The position numbers were made by a program, and so were the translations under genes. A stretch of DNA of 15,842 nucleotides from Gammaproteobacteria bacterium (GTDB taxonomy: Bacteria; Pseudomonadota; Gammaproteobacteria; Pseudomonadales; Azotimanducaceae_A), in the NCBI GenBank assembly GCA_028819775.1, contig JAPPKV010000540.1:1-15842 (forward strand). Reading direction: 5' to 3'. Below are positions 8,392-15,129 of this stretch, piece by piece (the stretch's first letter is position 1; the number at the start of each line of letters is the position of its first letter). The notes below the pieces were generated by a model that was not told the DNA's origin, did not search any database, and saw nothing but the letters and a program-made list of their open reading frames with translations.

Positions 8392-9456
8392 TCACGTGGC
8401 CGCACGTCCATGTACTGCGGTCTGGCAGATCTTTTGGTTGAGGTTCCATTTGGGCGGGTAGAAGAACTCGATGGGCTCTGAGGTTGGTAGAAACCGCTGT
8501 TTGATTCGAATACGACCAGTCCTCCCCGCAATCTCGGGGTGTGCCACACGTGCGTATTTGTCGATCTCACAGAACAGATTCTGGCAATCGATGAGCTGGA
8601 GGCGGCGGCCCCAGAGCGATTGAAAGTCGAGGTCTAGTCGTTCGAACTCTTGTTCCTGAAGATCAGTCATCAGCCGGATGAGCTCGGGCTCATTGAGTCC
8701 GCCAGTATCGACGAAGCATTTACGGAGACCGTCGCGCGCTCCCGGTCCCGGCACGACGAAATCCATTTCACTGAAATCAGTGATTTCGCTGTAGTTGATG
8801 TCCGTGATGAACTGGTAGGCCAAGAAGTCGCCGATGGTCGGGTAAGAACGCAGCTTCTCGAATCCCTCTTGCATGGTCCGAGTCTGCGTCAACTGATCGG
8901 CAACCTGATCTGCCATCATTCGTTCGAGCAAGAGCAGATGGTTTTGATGCTTGGCGAATCGTCCGAACGCCCGTTGTCCTGGTGGCATGATGTAAGCGGC
9001 CGAGTAGATACGGCGTCCAGTTTGCCGCGCCCGGTCAAGTGCAGCGTTATAGGTTACGAAGCGATAATCTTCGAATGTGATTGGTCCGATCGTACTTTCC
9101 AGAAACTCCCACGTATCGATCTTGTTGAACAGCTTGAACAAGAGGATTCGAAAGAACACCTCGCGGGGCGATGTGGGCAAGTCATCACGGTAGATTACAT
9201 TTCGAATGAGGTACTGACTGACCCGATCGGAGGCACGGTAGGCATTGGTGAACTTGTAGGTCGCCAGCACTGGATTATCCGTCCATGGAGGTGCCTCACC
9301 GCGCACACGACGGAAGAAAATGGCTTGCCGTTCAGCGGCGAAACGCCAATAGCTCCCATAGACGTCGGAAACCGCGGCTGGCTTCAGGTGGTGCAAGATG
9401 ACCGGCGATGGTGCAACCGATAGTGGCGTGCGCCGATTGGCGAAGGGCAGTTTCAT
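8392..9456 (-). CDS. 5-hmdU DNA kinase helical-domain-like protein (putative DNA base hypermodification)
   Basis: A 354-residue protein. Landmarks in order are SYWRFAAERQAIFFRR (35-50), PPWTDNPVLATYKFTNAYRA (57-75), SDRVSQYLIRNVIY (76-89), FFRILLFKLFNKIDTWE (101-117), RIYSAAYIMP (149-158), NHLLLLERMM (172-181), SYPTIGDFLAYQF (204-216), DFSEMDFVVPGPGARDG (227-243) and QLIDCQNLFCEIDKYAR (287-303). I recognise these as the family annotated HMUDK_hel / putative DNA base hypermodification protein; this is recall, not a search. The SYPTIGDFLAYQ stretch resembles a helix-hairpin-helix such as in DNA glycosylases, suggesting contact with DNA. No P-loop is present, so it is not itself the kinase. The ATG overlaps the upstream TS-like stop as ATGA. 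Together they suggest pyrimidine modification; the exact reaction is unknown. Confidence 0.78.
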   Translation of the reverse strand: MKLPFANRRTPLSVAPSPVILHHLKPAAVSDVYGSYWRFAAERQAIFFRRVRGEAPPWTDNPVLATYKFTNAYRASDRVSQYLIRNVIYRDDLPTSPREVFFRILLFKLFNKIDTWEFLESTIGPITFEDYRFVTYNAALDRARQTGRRIYSAAYIMPPGQRAFGRFAKHQNHLLLLERMMADQVADQLTQTRTMQEGFEKLRSYPTIGDFLAYQFITDINYSEITDFSEMDFVVPGPGARDGLRKCFVDTGGLNEPELIRLMTDLQEQEFERLDLDFQSLWGRRLQLIDCQNLFCEIDKYARVAHPEIAGRTGRIRIKQRFLPTSEPIEFFYPPKWNLNQKICQTAVHGRAAT

Positions 9457-10391
9457 TTGCCGCCCGCTAGCCGCGCTGGGAAAAGGCTTCGGCGATTTGC
9501 GCCGTGACTGCTTTCGGAGAAGCGTGCGTGGTTTTGCGGTCGAGCCGGTGTCCCCGTGGGCCCAGCGGGGCCTGTAGCATCGGACACAACGGTTGCGGGT
9601 GGTGAGACGAGCGCTTCAGAAGCCGCGACCAGGGGCTCAAGATCGATATCGCTCTTGTTGATCCTCTCGAGCTTTGCGACACCGACCATGACGTTGAGGC
9701 GCGCGGGTGACATCCCCATCTCTTGGGCCATGAATGCACTGAGCCGCGTCAAGCCAAGGTAGTTCCCATAGGCTTTGTCGAAAATCTGTTGAGTGGCGTA
9801 AAAGGCGTTGGTAACGAGCCCTGCTGGAGTGGGCGCGAAGCTCACTTGTTGGAGACAAGGGAAACCCAGCTGGGCGCTGCCGACATGGTCTCGACCTGGA
9901 TCAAAGGTGGTTGCTTGAAGCATCGAGCGGCGCACACCCTTTCGAGTGTTGAATTGGGACAGAATCCACTCCAGTTGATTGCCGTCGCACGGGCCACGCC
10001 CGTACATGACCATGCGCTCAAAGTACAAACCGCGGCCATTGGCCCGTCGATTCATTGCCTGCCACCGTGGAAACGTCTCGCGATAGAGGGCGAAGAGGCG
10101 GTTTCGGTCGCCGCGAGATATCCGCCACACGCTCTGTGGAAAGATCGTAAAGGCCACACTCTCAACCTTGTTATAGCCCTTTCTCTTGAGCAGATCATCG
10201 AGCGCTGCGCGCACGGTAGGGTCTTCTGTGGCCTGACCGTTCGGATCGAAACCGCTCAGGCTTAGGATCAATGGCGCGACCTCCGTGCCGGATCCACGGA
10301 GCACATGGAGCAAGAGTCGCGCCCAAGCGCGCGAGAGGTTTGTATCGTCGATCATCACTGGCGGCGACGCCGGTCTGGTCCCCCTACTCAT
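9453..10391 (-). CDS. Thymidylate-synthase-like pyrimidine C5-transferase
   Basis: A 312-residue protein with the signature of the ThyA fold. The RR pair at 154-155 followed by MLQATTFDPGRD resembles the phosphate-binding arginines and adjacent strand. LGFPCLQQVSFAP (175-187) holds the putative catalytic Cys179. The segment to N210 and YLGLTRLSAFMAQEMG mirrors the dUMP-binding Asn and following helix. The usual QRS phosphate-binding triplet reads Y-A-T here, and the neighbouring Asp is not conserved in my eye alignment, so the substrate probably differs from dUMP. ThyA-fold relatives include dUMP and dCMP hydroxymethylases. The ATG at 10391 overlaps the upstream stop within ATGAGTAG and is preferred over a start 56 codons earlier that would lie inside the upstream gene. 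An ATG at 10355 is an alternative. It likely acts with the protein at 8392-9456. Confidence 0.75.
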   Translation of the reverse strand: MSRGTRPASPPVMIDDTNLSRAWARLLLHVLRGSGTEVAPLILSLSGFDPNGQATEDPTVRAALDDLLKRKGYNKVESVAFTIFPQSVWRISRGDRNRLFALYRETFPRWQAMNRRANGRGLYFERMVMYGRGPCDGNQLEWILSQFNTRKGVRRSMLQATTFDPGRDHVGSAQLGFPCLQQVSFAPTPAGLVTNAFYATQQIFDKAYGNYLGLTRLSAFMAQEMGMSPARLNVMVGVAKLERINKSDIDLEPLVAASEALVSPPATVVSDATGPAGPTGTPARPQNHARFSESSHGANRRSLFPARLAGGK

Positions 10392-11298
10392 CCGGATCGT
10401 CCTCAAGATGCCGGTATCGCGCGAGACCCACGTAGCCGGACCGCTCGTCGTTCTGGACCGGGGCGATGCGTACAAAGACGGCCCATTCGCCGGAGACTGC
10501 CTGGAAGACGCCCGGTTTCGTCGCCCGGAAGAGCCGTCCGGCTGTGAGGTCTCGCTCAAATGCGAGTCCGCCGCCGCTGGTCTCGGTACCTGGAGGTAGG
10601 AGAAGCAGTGTCCTTACCTCAGCATCCAACGTGGGGGCCGTGCGATGGTGATCTGTAACGATCAGTGGCCCGGACGTCGACGTACCCAAGATTCGCTTTC
10701 GGAGCGCCTGGGGTGGCACGCGTCGCAGGGCACCGGCGCGAGCGTGCGGCAGCATGTTCACGCTGGCCGAGAGGTGGGTAATGAGTGTCGCGTAACCGAC
10801 GCCGAACTCGCAGGCGATGGTGAAGATCTGTGAGGCGGTCGCGGTTTCCGGCGTCCAACCCCGAACCGAGAAGGCACGGCGCAGGCCAGTTGTCGGCATG
10901 AGGATGAAGCCAGCAAACGTGTCGGCCAGGAACTCCTTTGGATCCTCCCACGGCTGCACCTCGGCATTCTCGCGAAGTTCATCGATCGACGAGCCGTGAC
11001 CGAACACATGGTGACCGAGCTCGTGCGCACAGTTGAAGGCGCGCCGCGGCAGGGGCCGTAGAGCCGAGATATGGATCCGGGGTGGGCGGCCGCGCTGATA
11101 CATCCCTTCCATATTGATGTTGTTGAAACGGACCACAATGCCGAGTCTCTCGCACAACCCGTAGATGCAGATTGGTTCGGCCTGACCGAGCTTGGCTTCG
11201 GCACGCGTGGTTGCGGCGGACTGCAGTGCTTGGAGCGCGAGGGTGCGGCGGCTGAAACCGGGCTTGACGGTGCGCAGCGCGTCTTTCAGCGATCTCAC
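10384..11298 (-). CDS. ImmA/IrrE-family metallopeptidase
   Basis: A 304-residue zinc peptidase of the COG2856 type. The zinc motif HELGH is at 92-96 (FNCAHELGHHVFGHG), and E122 in EFLADTFAGFILMP supplies the probable third ligand. The region after about 190 is a C-terminal extension typical of longer members and may sense a signal. Family members characteristically cleave a cognate XRE repressor after DNA damage or another stress. Here the gene starts with GTG overlapping the stop of the XRE gene as GTGA, the standard arrangement for such a pair. It therefore probably relieves repression of this operon. The overlap at its 3' end couples it to the TS-like gene. The active-site residues look complete. 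Confidence 0.9.
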   Translation of the reverse strand: MRSLKDALRTVKPGFSRRTLALQALQSAATTRAEAKLGQAEPICIYGLCERLGIVVRFNNINMEGMYQRGRPPRIHISALRPLPRRAFNCAHELGHHVFGHGSSIDELRENAEVQPWEDPKEFLADTFAGFILMPTTGLRRAFSVRGWTPETATASQIFTIACEFGVGYATLITHLSASVNMLPHARAGALRRVPPQALRKRILGTSTSGPLIVTDHHRTAPTLDAEVRTLLLLPPGTETSGGGLAFERDLTAGRLFRATKPGVFQAVSGEWAVFVRIAPVQNDERSGYVGLARYRHLEDDPDE

Positions 11299-11651
11299 AA
11301 GGTTGTGTCGGATTCGTGGCGCATCGCGGCTAGCAACCTGAGCAGGTTCTCCAGGTCGTCTGGCTTGAGTTTGGCGAGTTCGCGTGCGGCCAGCTCAAGC
11401 CGCGGATCCTGAACATCGGCTGTTTCAGGCGCTTCGCCGAGGAGCCAAGCCACACTCACGTCGTATATCTCCCCAAGCCGCGCGACTTCGTCGGCCGACA
11501 CGCGGCGGTTGCCCGCCTCGATCTCACTTACAGAGGGGCGATGCAGACCGAGCATGCGGGCCACATGGCCTTGTGACAGGCCGGCGAGCTTTCGCGCCTC
11601 TCTCAGGCGTTCGGCAACCTGAGCGCGCCTCGCGGAATCTGGCTTCGGCAT
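11295..11651 (-). CDS. XRE-family helix-turn-helix repressor
   Basis: A 118-residue DNA-binding protein. The HTH_3 fold spans about 12-70, with ERLREARKLAGLSQGHVARMLG followed by the recognition helix region HRPSVSEIEAGNRRVSADEVARLGEIYDVSVAWLLGE. The C-terminal tail (about 85-118) is helical and could dimerise or present the cleavage site for the adjacent metallopeptidase. I chose the ATG at 11651: it falls 2 nt after the stop of the ACP-like gene and gives a normal length, whereas the longer frame would overlap that gene by 43 bp. The 10-bp inverted repeat in the operon promoter at 11982-12008 is the obvious candidate operator, which would make this an autorepressor of the six-gene operon. 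Confidence 0.9.
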   Translation of the reverse strand: MPKPDSARRAQVAERLREARKLAGLSQGHVARMLGLHRPSVSEIEAGNRRVSADEVARLGEIYDVSVAWLLGEAPETADVQDPRLELAARELAKLKPDDLENLLRLLAAMRHESDTTL

Positions 11652-11653
11652 GC

Positions 11654-11953
11654 TCACGCTGCTTCTCGCTCGCCTTGCTTCCTGACCAAGTCGCAAACGA
11701 AGACCGCCGTCTCGTCGATGGAACGCGGGAGTTTCGTGGTTTCATCGACGAAGATGTTCACATCGTTCGGGATAGTCACGCCGATCTCGGCCGCAAGCAT
11801 CGTGGTGGCCACGGGCCAGACCTTGCTGTCGAACTCGGGCAGGTTCTCTACCGGCTTGGTGGCGCCCGTCAGGGGCGGGCATTCAAGACCGCTATCAGTC
11901 TGAATCTGGCCCAGAACAGCGATCAACTCTCCTTTGACTACGGTGGAGTCCAT
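11654..11953 (-). CDS. Acyl-carrier-protein-like small protein
   Basis: A 99-residue protein with the helix I, loop, helix II, helix IV layout of acyl carrier proteins. LPEFDSKVWPVATTMLAAEIG (39-59) aligns with the canonical DSL-helix II-acidic segment, putting the probable phosphopantetheine attachment at Ser43 in D42-S43-K44. VTIPNDVNIF (60-69) matches the EIPD region, and SIDETAVFVCDLV fits the last helix. The usual Leu after Ser is Lys here, an atypical feature. The linked acpS at 7092 supports the assignment. It is the first gene of the operon, with AAAGGAGG at 11960-11967 six nt before the ATG and a strong promoter upstream. No ketosynthase or adenylation enzyme is in the window, so what it carries is unknown. 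The assignment is motif-based and should be treated as probable. Confidence 0.68.
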   Translation of the reverse strand: MDSTVVKGELIAVLGQIQTDSGLECPPLTGATKPVENLPEFDSKVWPVATTMLAAEIGVTIPNDVNIFVDETTKLPRSIDETAVFVCDLVRKQGEREAA

Positions 11954-11959
11954 AAGGCA

Positions 11960-11967
11960 CCTCCTTT
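11960..11967 (-). promoter_or_regulatory. Strong ribosome binding site of the ACP-like gene
   Basis: AAAGGAGG on the minus strand, 6 nt upstream of the ATG at 11951-11953. It is a near-perfect Shine-Dalgarno sequence and implies high expression of the first gene of the operon, as expected for a carrier protein needed in stoichiometric amounts. Confidence 0.85.
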
Positions 11968-11981
11968 GGGCGATGGCCTAA

Positions 11982-12008
11982 CGAGTGGTAATATAATCTT
12001 ACCACTCG
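11982..12008. promoter_or_regulatory. 10-bp perfect inverted repeat, candidate XRE operator
   Basis: CGAGTGGTAA at 11982-11991 and TTACCACTCG at 11999-12008 are exact reverse complements separated by 7 bp (TATAATC). Centre-to-centre spacing of 17 bp suits an HTH dimer. The repeat covers the -10 box and most of the spacer of the minus-strand promoter, so binding would block RNA polymerase. Confidence 0.8.
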
Positions 12009-12018
12009 AACGAGTCAA
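11990..12018 (-). promoter_or_regulatory. Sigma70-type promoter of the ACP-like/XRE/ImmA/TS-like operon
   Basis: On the minus strand, TTGACT (12013-12018) is separated by exactly 17 bp from TATATT (11990-11995), close to the consensus hexamers and at the optimal spacing. Transcription would begin near 11983, about 30 nt before the ACP-like ATG. This is the clearest promoter in the window. Confidence 0.8.
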
Positions 12019-12479
12019 GCCAGCACACGGCCTCCTGACGATGCGGCCCCGCCGGGGGCGGGATGTGCATTGCCGTGACCGGCTTCTCCGCAGCGACCGT
12101 CTGCGCCCGCGTCCAAGGGACGGTACGCGACGTGGCAAGGCGGAGCGCTATCGGGGCGGGTTTCACGCCCCCGCGCGATGCCGACCCGAGGTCGCGTTCC
12201 AAGCCGGCGGTGCCAACGGCTGGGAAGCGTTCTGTTGCCGCCTCGCCGAAGGGATTCTGCGCTACCCGCGTCCGGCGTTGAGGACTGCTCCTTCCCGCTG
12301 GTTCGCTGCGCGCGGGCGAACCAGTGGGTTAGCAGGGCATCCGGCTCGGGTTCGGACCGAAGCTACCGCCGTGCCCCCCTAGCTACGGACATGCCCCTTG
12401 GGTCTCTCCGTCGTTCCGGGCTCGGACTTCGCCCATGACGCGGATGCCGGCGAAACTCCTCGCGGGGGAACAGCCGCCT
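12009..12479. other. Intergenic region between antitoxin-like gene and operon promoter
   Basis: About 470 bp with no convincing gene on either strand; open frames are short and Arg/Pro/Ser-rich, without ribosome binding sites. It holds the -35 box of the downstream operon at its left end and a 13-bp hairpin at 12294-12328. I see no tRNA, IS end or integrase gene. Confidence 0.5.
12294..12328. terminator. Long hairpin downstream of the hsdM-PIN/antitoxin operon
   Basis: CCCGCTGGTTCGC (12294-12306) pairs with GCGAACCAGTGGG (12316-12328) over 13 bp with one G-T position and a 9-nt loop. It lies about 150 bp beyond the stop of the antitoxin-like gene on the minus strand. No T-run follows, so it could be a factor-dependent terminator, an RNA-stabilising stem, or an unrelated palindrome. 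Confidence 0.4.
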
Positions 12480-12692
12480 TCATTTGGGGCGCTTGTCGTT
12501 GCCACTCGCCGGGCGCTTCGCGCGACCGGCGAACCGGCGCAGAATCGGATCCGAGTACTCGCGGGAGTTGAACCAGCGGCGCAATTCCGCTCCAGGCATT
12601 CCGGCGATTTCCGCGCTGAGTCCATCCCGGATTTTGCGCATACTCGCCACACAGTCGAAGTCCTCCCGCTTCCTTTCTGGATCATTCTTCAT
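12480..12692 (-). CDS. Small antitoxin-like partner of the PIN domain
   Basis: A 70-residue charged protein with the opening KNDPERKREDFDCVASMRKIRDGLSAEIAGM, a helical segment, then a basic tail. It resembles the small proteins (often containing a DFDCV or FDAV motif) that sit immediately downstream of PIN-domain toxin genes and are presumed antitoxins. The ATG overlaps the 3' end of the hsdM-PIN gene by 11 nt, and a GGGAG element lies about 8 nt upstream, so synthesis is probably coupled. The likely role is to bind and restrain the PIN nuclease. The assignment rests on position and a recalled motif. Confidence 0.7.
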   Translation of the reverse strand: MKNDPERKREDFDCVASMRKIRDGLSAEIAGMPGAELRRWFNSREYSDPILRRFAGRAKRPASGNDKRPK

Positions 12693-13143
12693 CGGAAAAC
12701 TCCCACGGGGACTGGATCGTAACCGGCTGGTACCCCATCTCGCGGTTCACCGCGTCGAAGATCTGGATGCGTCGCTGGTTGACGATGTGCCTGAAATTCC
12801 AGCTCACCAGCGCATCCGCCCCGGAGACCGTGGCGAGGGCGATGTGGAGGGCGTCGGCGTCCATCCGGCCGGTAAGGGCGCCTCGATTAATGTAGCGCCG
12901 GGCGAGATCTTGCACCGCTTCCGGGAGTTCGAGCAGCTCCGTGTGGGTTGGGGGCACGGCGTCGAGTACCTGCCGAACTTGGGCGGGCGCCCTTGCGAGC
13001 TCCTCAAGCAGTACCGGCGAGAGAAGGAGAGTCAGTTCGCCACGCGTGAAGCGTTCGACCAGTTTCCGTGATGCGTCTCGGAATGGCTCGTCCTCACATC
13101 CCCCGATCACCGAGGTGTCCACATAGATACGCCGCTTCCCGTA
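12682..13143 (-). other. PIN (VapC-like) ribonuclease domain within the HsdM fusion
   Basis: This part of the open frame encodes a complete PIN domain of about 153 residues, the length of a free-standing toxin. The first acidic residue is in YVDTS, and MDADALHIA gives the central pair. The terminal motif reads SWNF, the variant common in the subfamily with IYVDTSVIGG starts. A Met codon (MVAELRAP) about 8 residues before the domain could allow separate internal initiation, but no strong ribosome binding site is evident. Confidence 0.85.
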
Positions 13144-15129
13144 GGGCGCGCGCAGTTCGGCCACCATCAGGCCCTCGAGGAGACCCTCGGTCTCCCGTTC
13201 CAGCGCCAGGATGTCGGCCCCGATCTCCTCGAGCGTGCGCATCGGTTGCGGCTTGTAGAAATAGCGGTTGAAGCTGATCTCGTAGCCGACCTTCACCGCC
13301 TCCGGCCGGTACCAGGCGTCCGCAGCGTAGGGCAGCACCTCCCGCCGGAGGAACGCCTCGATTCCGCCCTCCTTCAGCAGTGCAATCTGCTCTGTATCGC
13401 GCAGATCGCCGTCCGGCTCGTACTCCACCACAGCCCGCTTGCCGCCGACGATCGCCTTGAAGCGGCCGCGGAGCGGGTCGGGTTCCGTCCCCCTTTTGTG
13501 GATCTTGCGGATGACCGGGGGCGCGTTCTCGCCGCGCTCGCCGTCCTCCTTCAGGCGCTTGATCTCGGCGGCCTTGTAGGCGCGGCCGGGGTCCGCGCCC
13601 CTGACGCGGAGCGGACGGTCGACGGTTACCTTCCAGTAGCCGAAGGCGGCGTTCTCGAAGATCCGGCTCTCCTCCGTCTCCTCGAACGCAAGGAACGTGT
13701 CGCAGATGCGGGCGATGTCCTCCTCCGACAGCTCGCGGTTCTTCTTGCCCAGGTTCTTGCGGAGCGGCCGGAACCAGCCGGTGGCGTCGATCAACTGCAC
13801 CTTGCCCTTGCGGTGCTCCGGCTTGCGGTTCGTGCAGACCCACACGTAGGTCGCGATCCCGGTGTTGTAGAAGAGGTTCAGCGGGAGGGCGACGATGGCT
13901 TCGAGCCAGTCGTTCTCGATGATCCAGCGGCGGATGTTGCTCTCGCCCTGTCCCGCGTCGCCGGTGAAGAGCGAGCTGCCGTTGTGGACCTCGGCGATCC
14001 GGCTTCCGAGGGGTGTGTGTTCCTTCATCTTGGAGAGCTTGTTGACGAGGAACAGGAGCTGGCCGTCGCTCGAACGGGTGACCAGCGAGAACTCGGGATC
14101 GCCCGCGTGTTCGATGACGAAACGGGCGTCCCGCATGTCCTTCTTCCCGCCCATCCGTTCGAGATCTGTCTTCCAGCTCTTGCCGTAGGGCGGGTTCGAG
14201 AGCATGAAGTCGAACTCGCGGGCGCCGTAGGCGTCGTTCGCGAGGGTGGAGTGGGCGGGGCCGCCCACGAGGTTGTCGGCGGCGGCGCCCTCTCCCTTCA
14301 ACAGGAGGTCCGCCTTGCAGATGGCGTAGGTCTCCGCGTTGATCTCCTGCCCATAGAGGTGGGTGGAGACCTCCTTCCCGCGTTCGGCGGCGAGTTCCTG
14401 CAGGGTCTCCTCCCCGACCGTCAGCATCCCCCCGGTGCCGCAGGCGCCGTCGTAGAGCAGGTAGGTGCCCGAGGTGATCCGGTCGGCGACTGGGAGGACG
14501 ACGAGCTTCGCCATCAGCTTCACCGCGTCGCGCGGGGTCCAGTGTTCTCCCGCCTCCTCGTTGTTCTCCTCGTTGAAGCGGCGCACCAGCTCCTCGAAGA
14601 TGGACCCCATCCCGTGGTTGTCCAGCCCGGGATGCCGGACCGAGCCGTCGCTGTTCCGCACCGGATCGGGGCTCAGATTGACGTCCGGGGAGGTCAACTT
14701 CTCGATCAGCCCGCCCAGCGCGTCGCCGTCCGAGAGACGGGGAATCTGGTTACGGAACTCGAAGTTGTCGAGGATGTCCTGGACATTCGGCGAGAACCCG
14801 TCGAGGTACGCCTCGAAGTCGGCGCGGAGCCGCTGGCGGCTGGCGCGCGCCTTCAGGTCGCGCATCGTGAACCGGGAGGTGTTGTAGAACGCCTGGCTGG
14901 CGGCTTGGCGGAGAGCGTGGTCCTGCTCGACGACCCCGACGGCGTCGAGCGACGCTTTCAGCTCGAGGACGTCCTGCTTGGTGTCTTCGAGCACCGCGTC
15001 CAGCCGGCGCAGGACTGTCATCGGGAGGATGACGTCGCGGTACTTGCCACGGACGTAGAGATCGCGGAGGACGTCGTCGGCGATGCCCCAGATGTAGTTG
15101 GCGATCCAGTGCAGGTTGGGGCTCGTCAT
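12682..15129 (-). CDS. hsdM: Type I DNA methyltransferase (HsdM) fused to a C-terminal PIN domain
   Basis: The modification subunit transfers a methyl group from S-adenosylmethionine to adenine N6 in the HsdS-specified site. In the 815-residue product, residues 1-150 form the HsdM_N helical region (NYIWGIADDVLRDLYVRGKY...DVILPMTVLRRLD), GEHWTPRDAVKLM (194-206) precedes the SAM-binding motif DGACGTGG (227-234), and the catalytic motif is NPPY (312-315). The usual C-terminal ending RYFYKPQPMRTLEEI...ETEGLL is followed without a stop by a PIN domain at about 663-815: RRIYVDTSVIGG with D671, LLEELARAP, MDADALHIALATVSGADALVSWNF with D757 and D759. The ATG at 15129 gives the family-like N-terminus; a GTG at 15177 would add 16 residues. 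No clear ribosome binding site precedes the ATG. hsdS and hsdR are 7-9 kb downstream. Confidence 0.93.
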   Translation of the reverse strand: MTSPNLHWIANYIWGIADDVLRDLYVRGKYRDVILPMTVLRRLDAVLEDTKQDVLELKASLDAVGVVEQDHALRQAASQAFYNTSRFTMRDLKARASRQRLRADFEAYLDGFSPNVQDILDNFEFRNQIPRLSDGDALGGLIEKLTSPDVNLSPDPVRNSDGSVRHPGLDNHGMGSIFEELVRRFNEENNEEAGEHWTPRDAVKLMAKLVVLPVADRITSGTYLLYDGACGTGGMLTVGEETLQELAAERGKEVSTHLYGQEINAETYAICKADLLLKGEGAAADNLVGGPAHSTLANDAYGAREFDFMLSNPPYGKSWKTDLERMGGKKDMRDARFVIEHAGDPEFSLVTRSSDGQLLFLVNKLSKMKEHTPLGSRIAEVHNGSSLFTGDAGQGESNIRRWIIENDWLEAIVALPLNLFYNTGIATYVWVCTNRKPEHRKGKVQLIDATGWFRPLRKNLGKKNRELSEEDIARICDTFLAFEETEESRIFENAAFGYWKVTVDRPLRVRGADPGRAYKAAEIKRLKEDGERGENAPPVIRKIHKRGTEPDPLRGRFKAIVGGKRAVVEYEPDGDLRDTEQIALLKEGGIEAFLRREVLPYAADAWYRPEAVKVGYEISFNRYFYKPQPMRTLEEIGADILALERETEGLLEGLMVAELRAPYGKRRIYVDTSVIGGCEDEPFRDASRKLVERFTRGELTLLLSPVLLEELARAPAQVRQVLDAVPPTHTELLELPEAVQDLARRYINRGALTGRMDADALHIALATVSGADALVSWNFRHIVNQRRIQIFDAVNREMGYQPVTIQSPWEFSDEE

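Noticed and set aside
8392..9456. HMUDK_hel-like protein as a P-loop nucleotide kinase
   Set aside because: No GxxxxGK[ST] Walker A motif occurs anywhere in the 354 residues, so a kinase call would not be supported.
10392..10559. 56-residue N-terminal extension of the TS-like protein
   Set aside because: It would lie inside the ImmA-like gene, is Arg/Ser-rich, and is not needed: an ATG overlapping the upstream stop gives a normal length.
11652..11696. Longer N-terminus for the XRE protein
   Set aside because: It would overlap the ACP-like gene by 43 bp, whereas the ATG at 11651 follows that gene's stop directly and gives a standard HTH protein.
12294..12328. tRNA or structured RNA gene at the GTTCGC...GCGAAC hairpin
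   Set aside because: Only one stem is evident; no cloverleaf, anticodon loop or T-loop arrangement could be drawn around it.
12178..12438. 86-residue plus-strand frame between the antitoxin-like gene and the operon promoter
   Set aside because: Arg/Ser/Pro-rich, no start signal and no motif; best explained as chance in GC-rich DNA.
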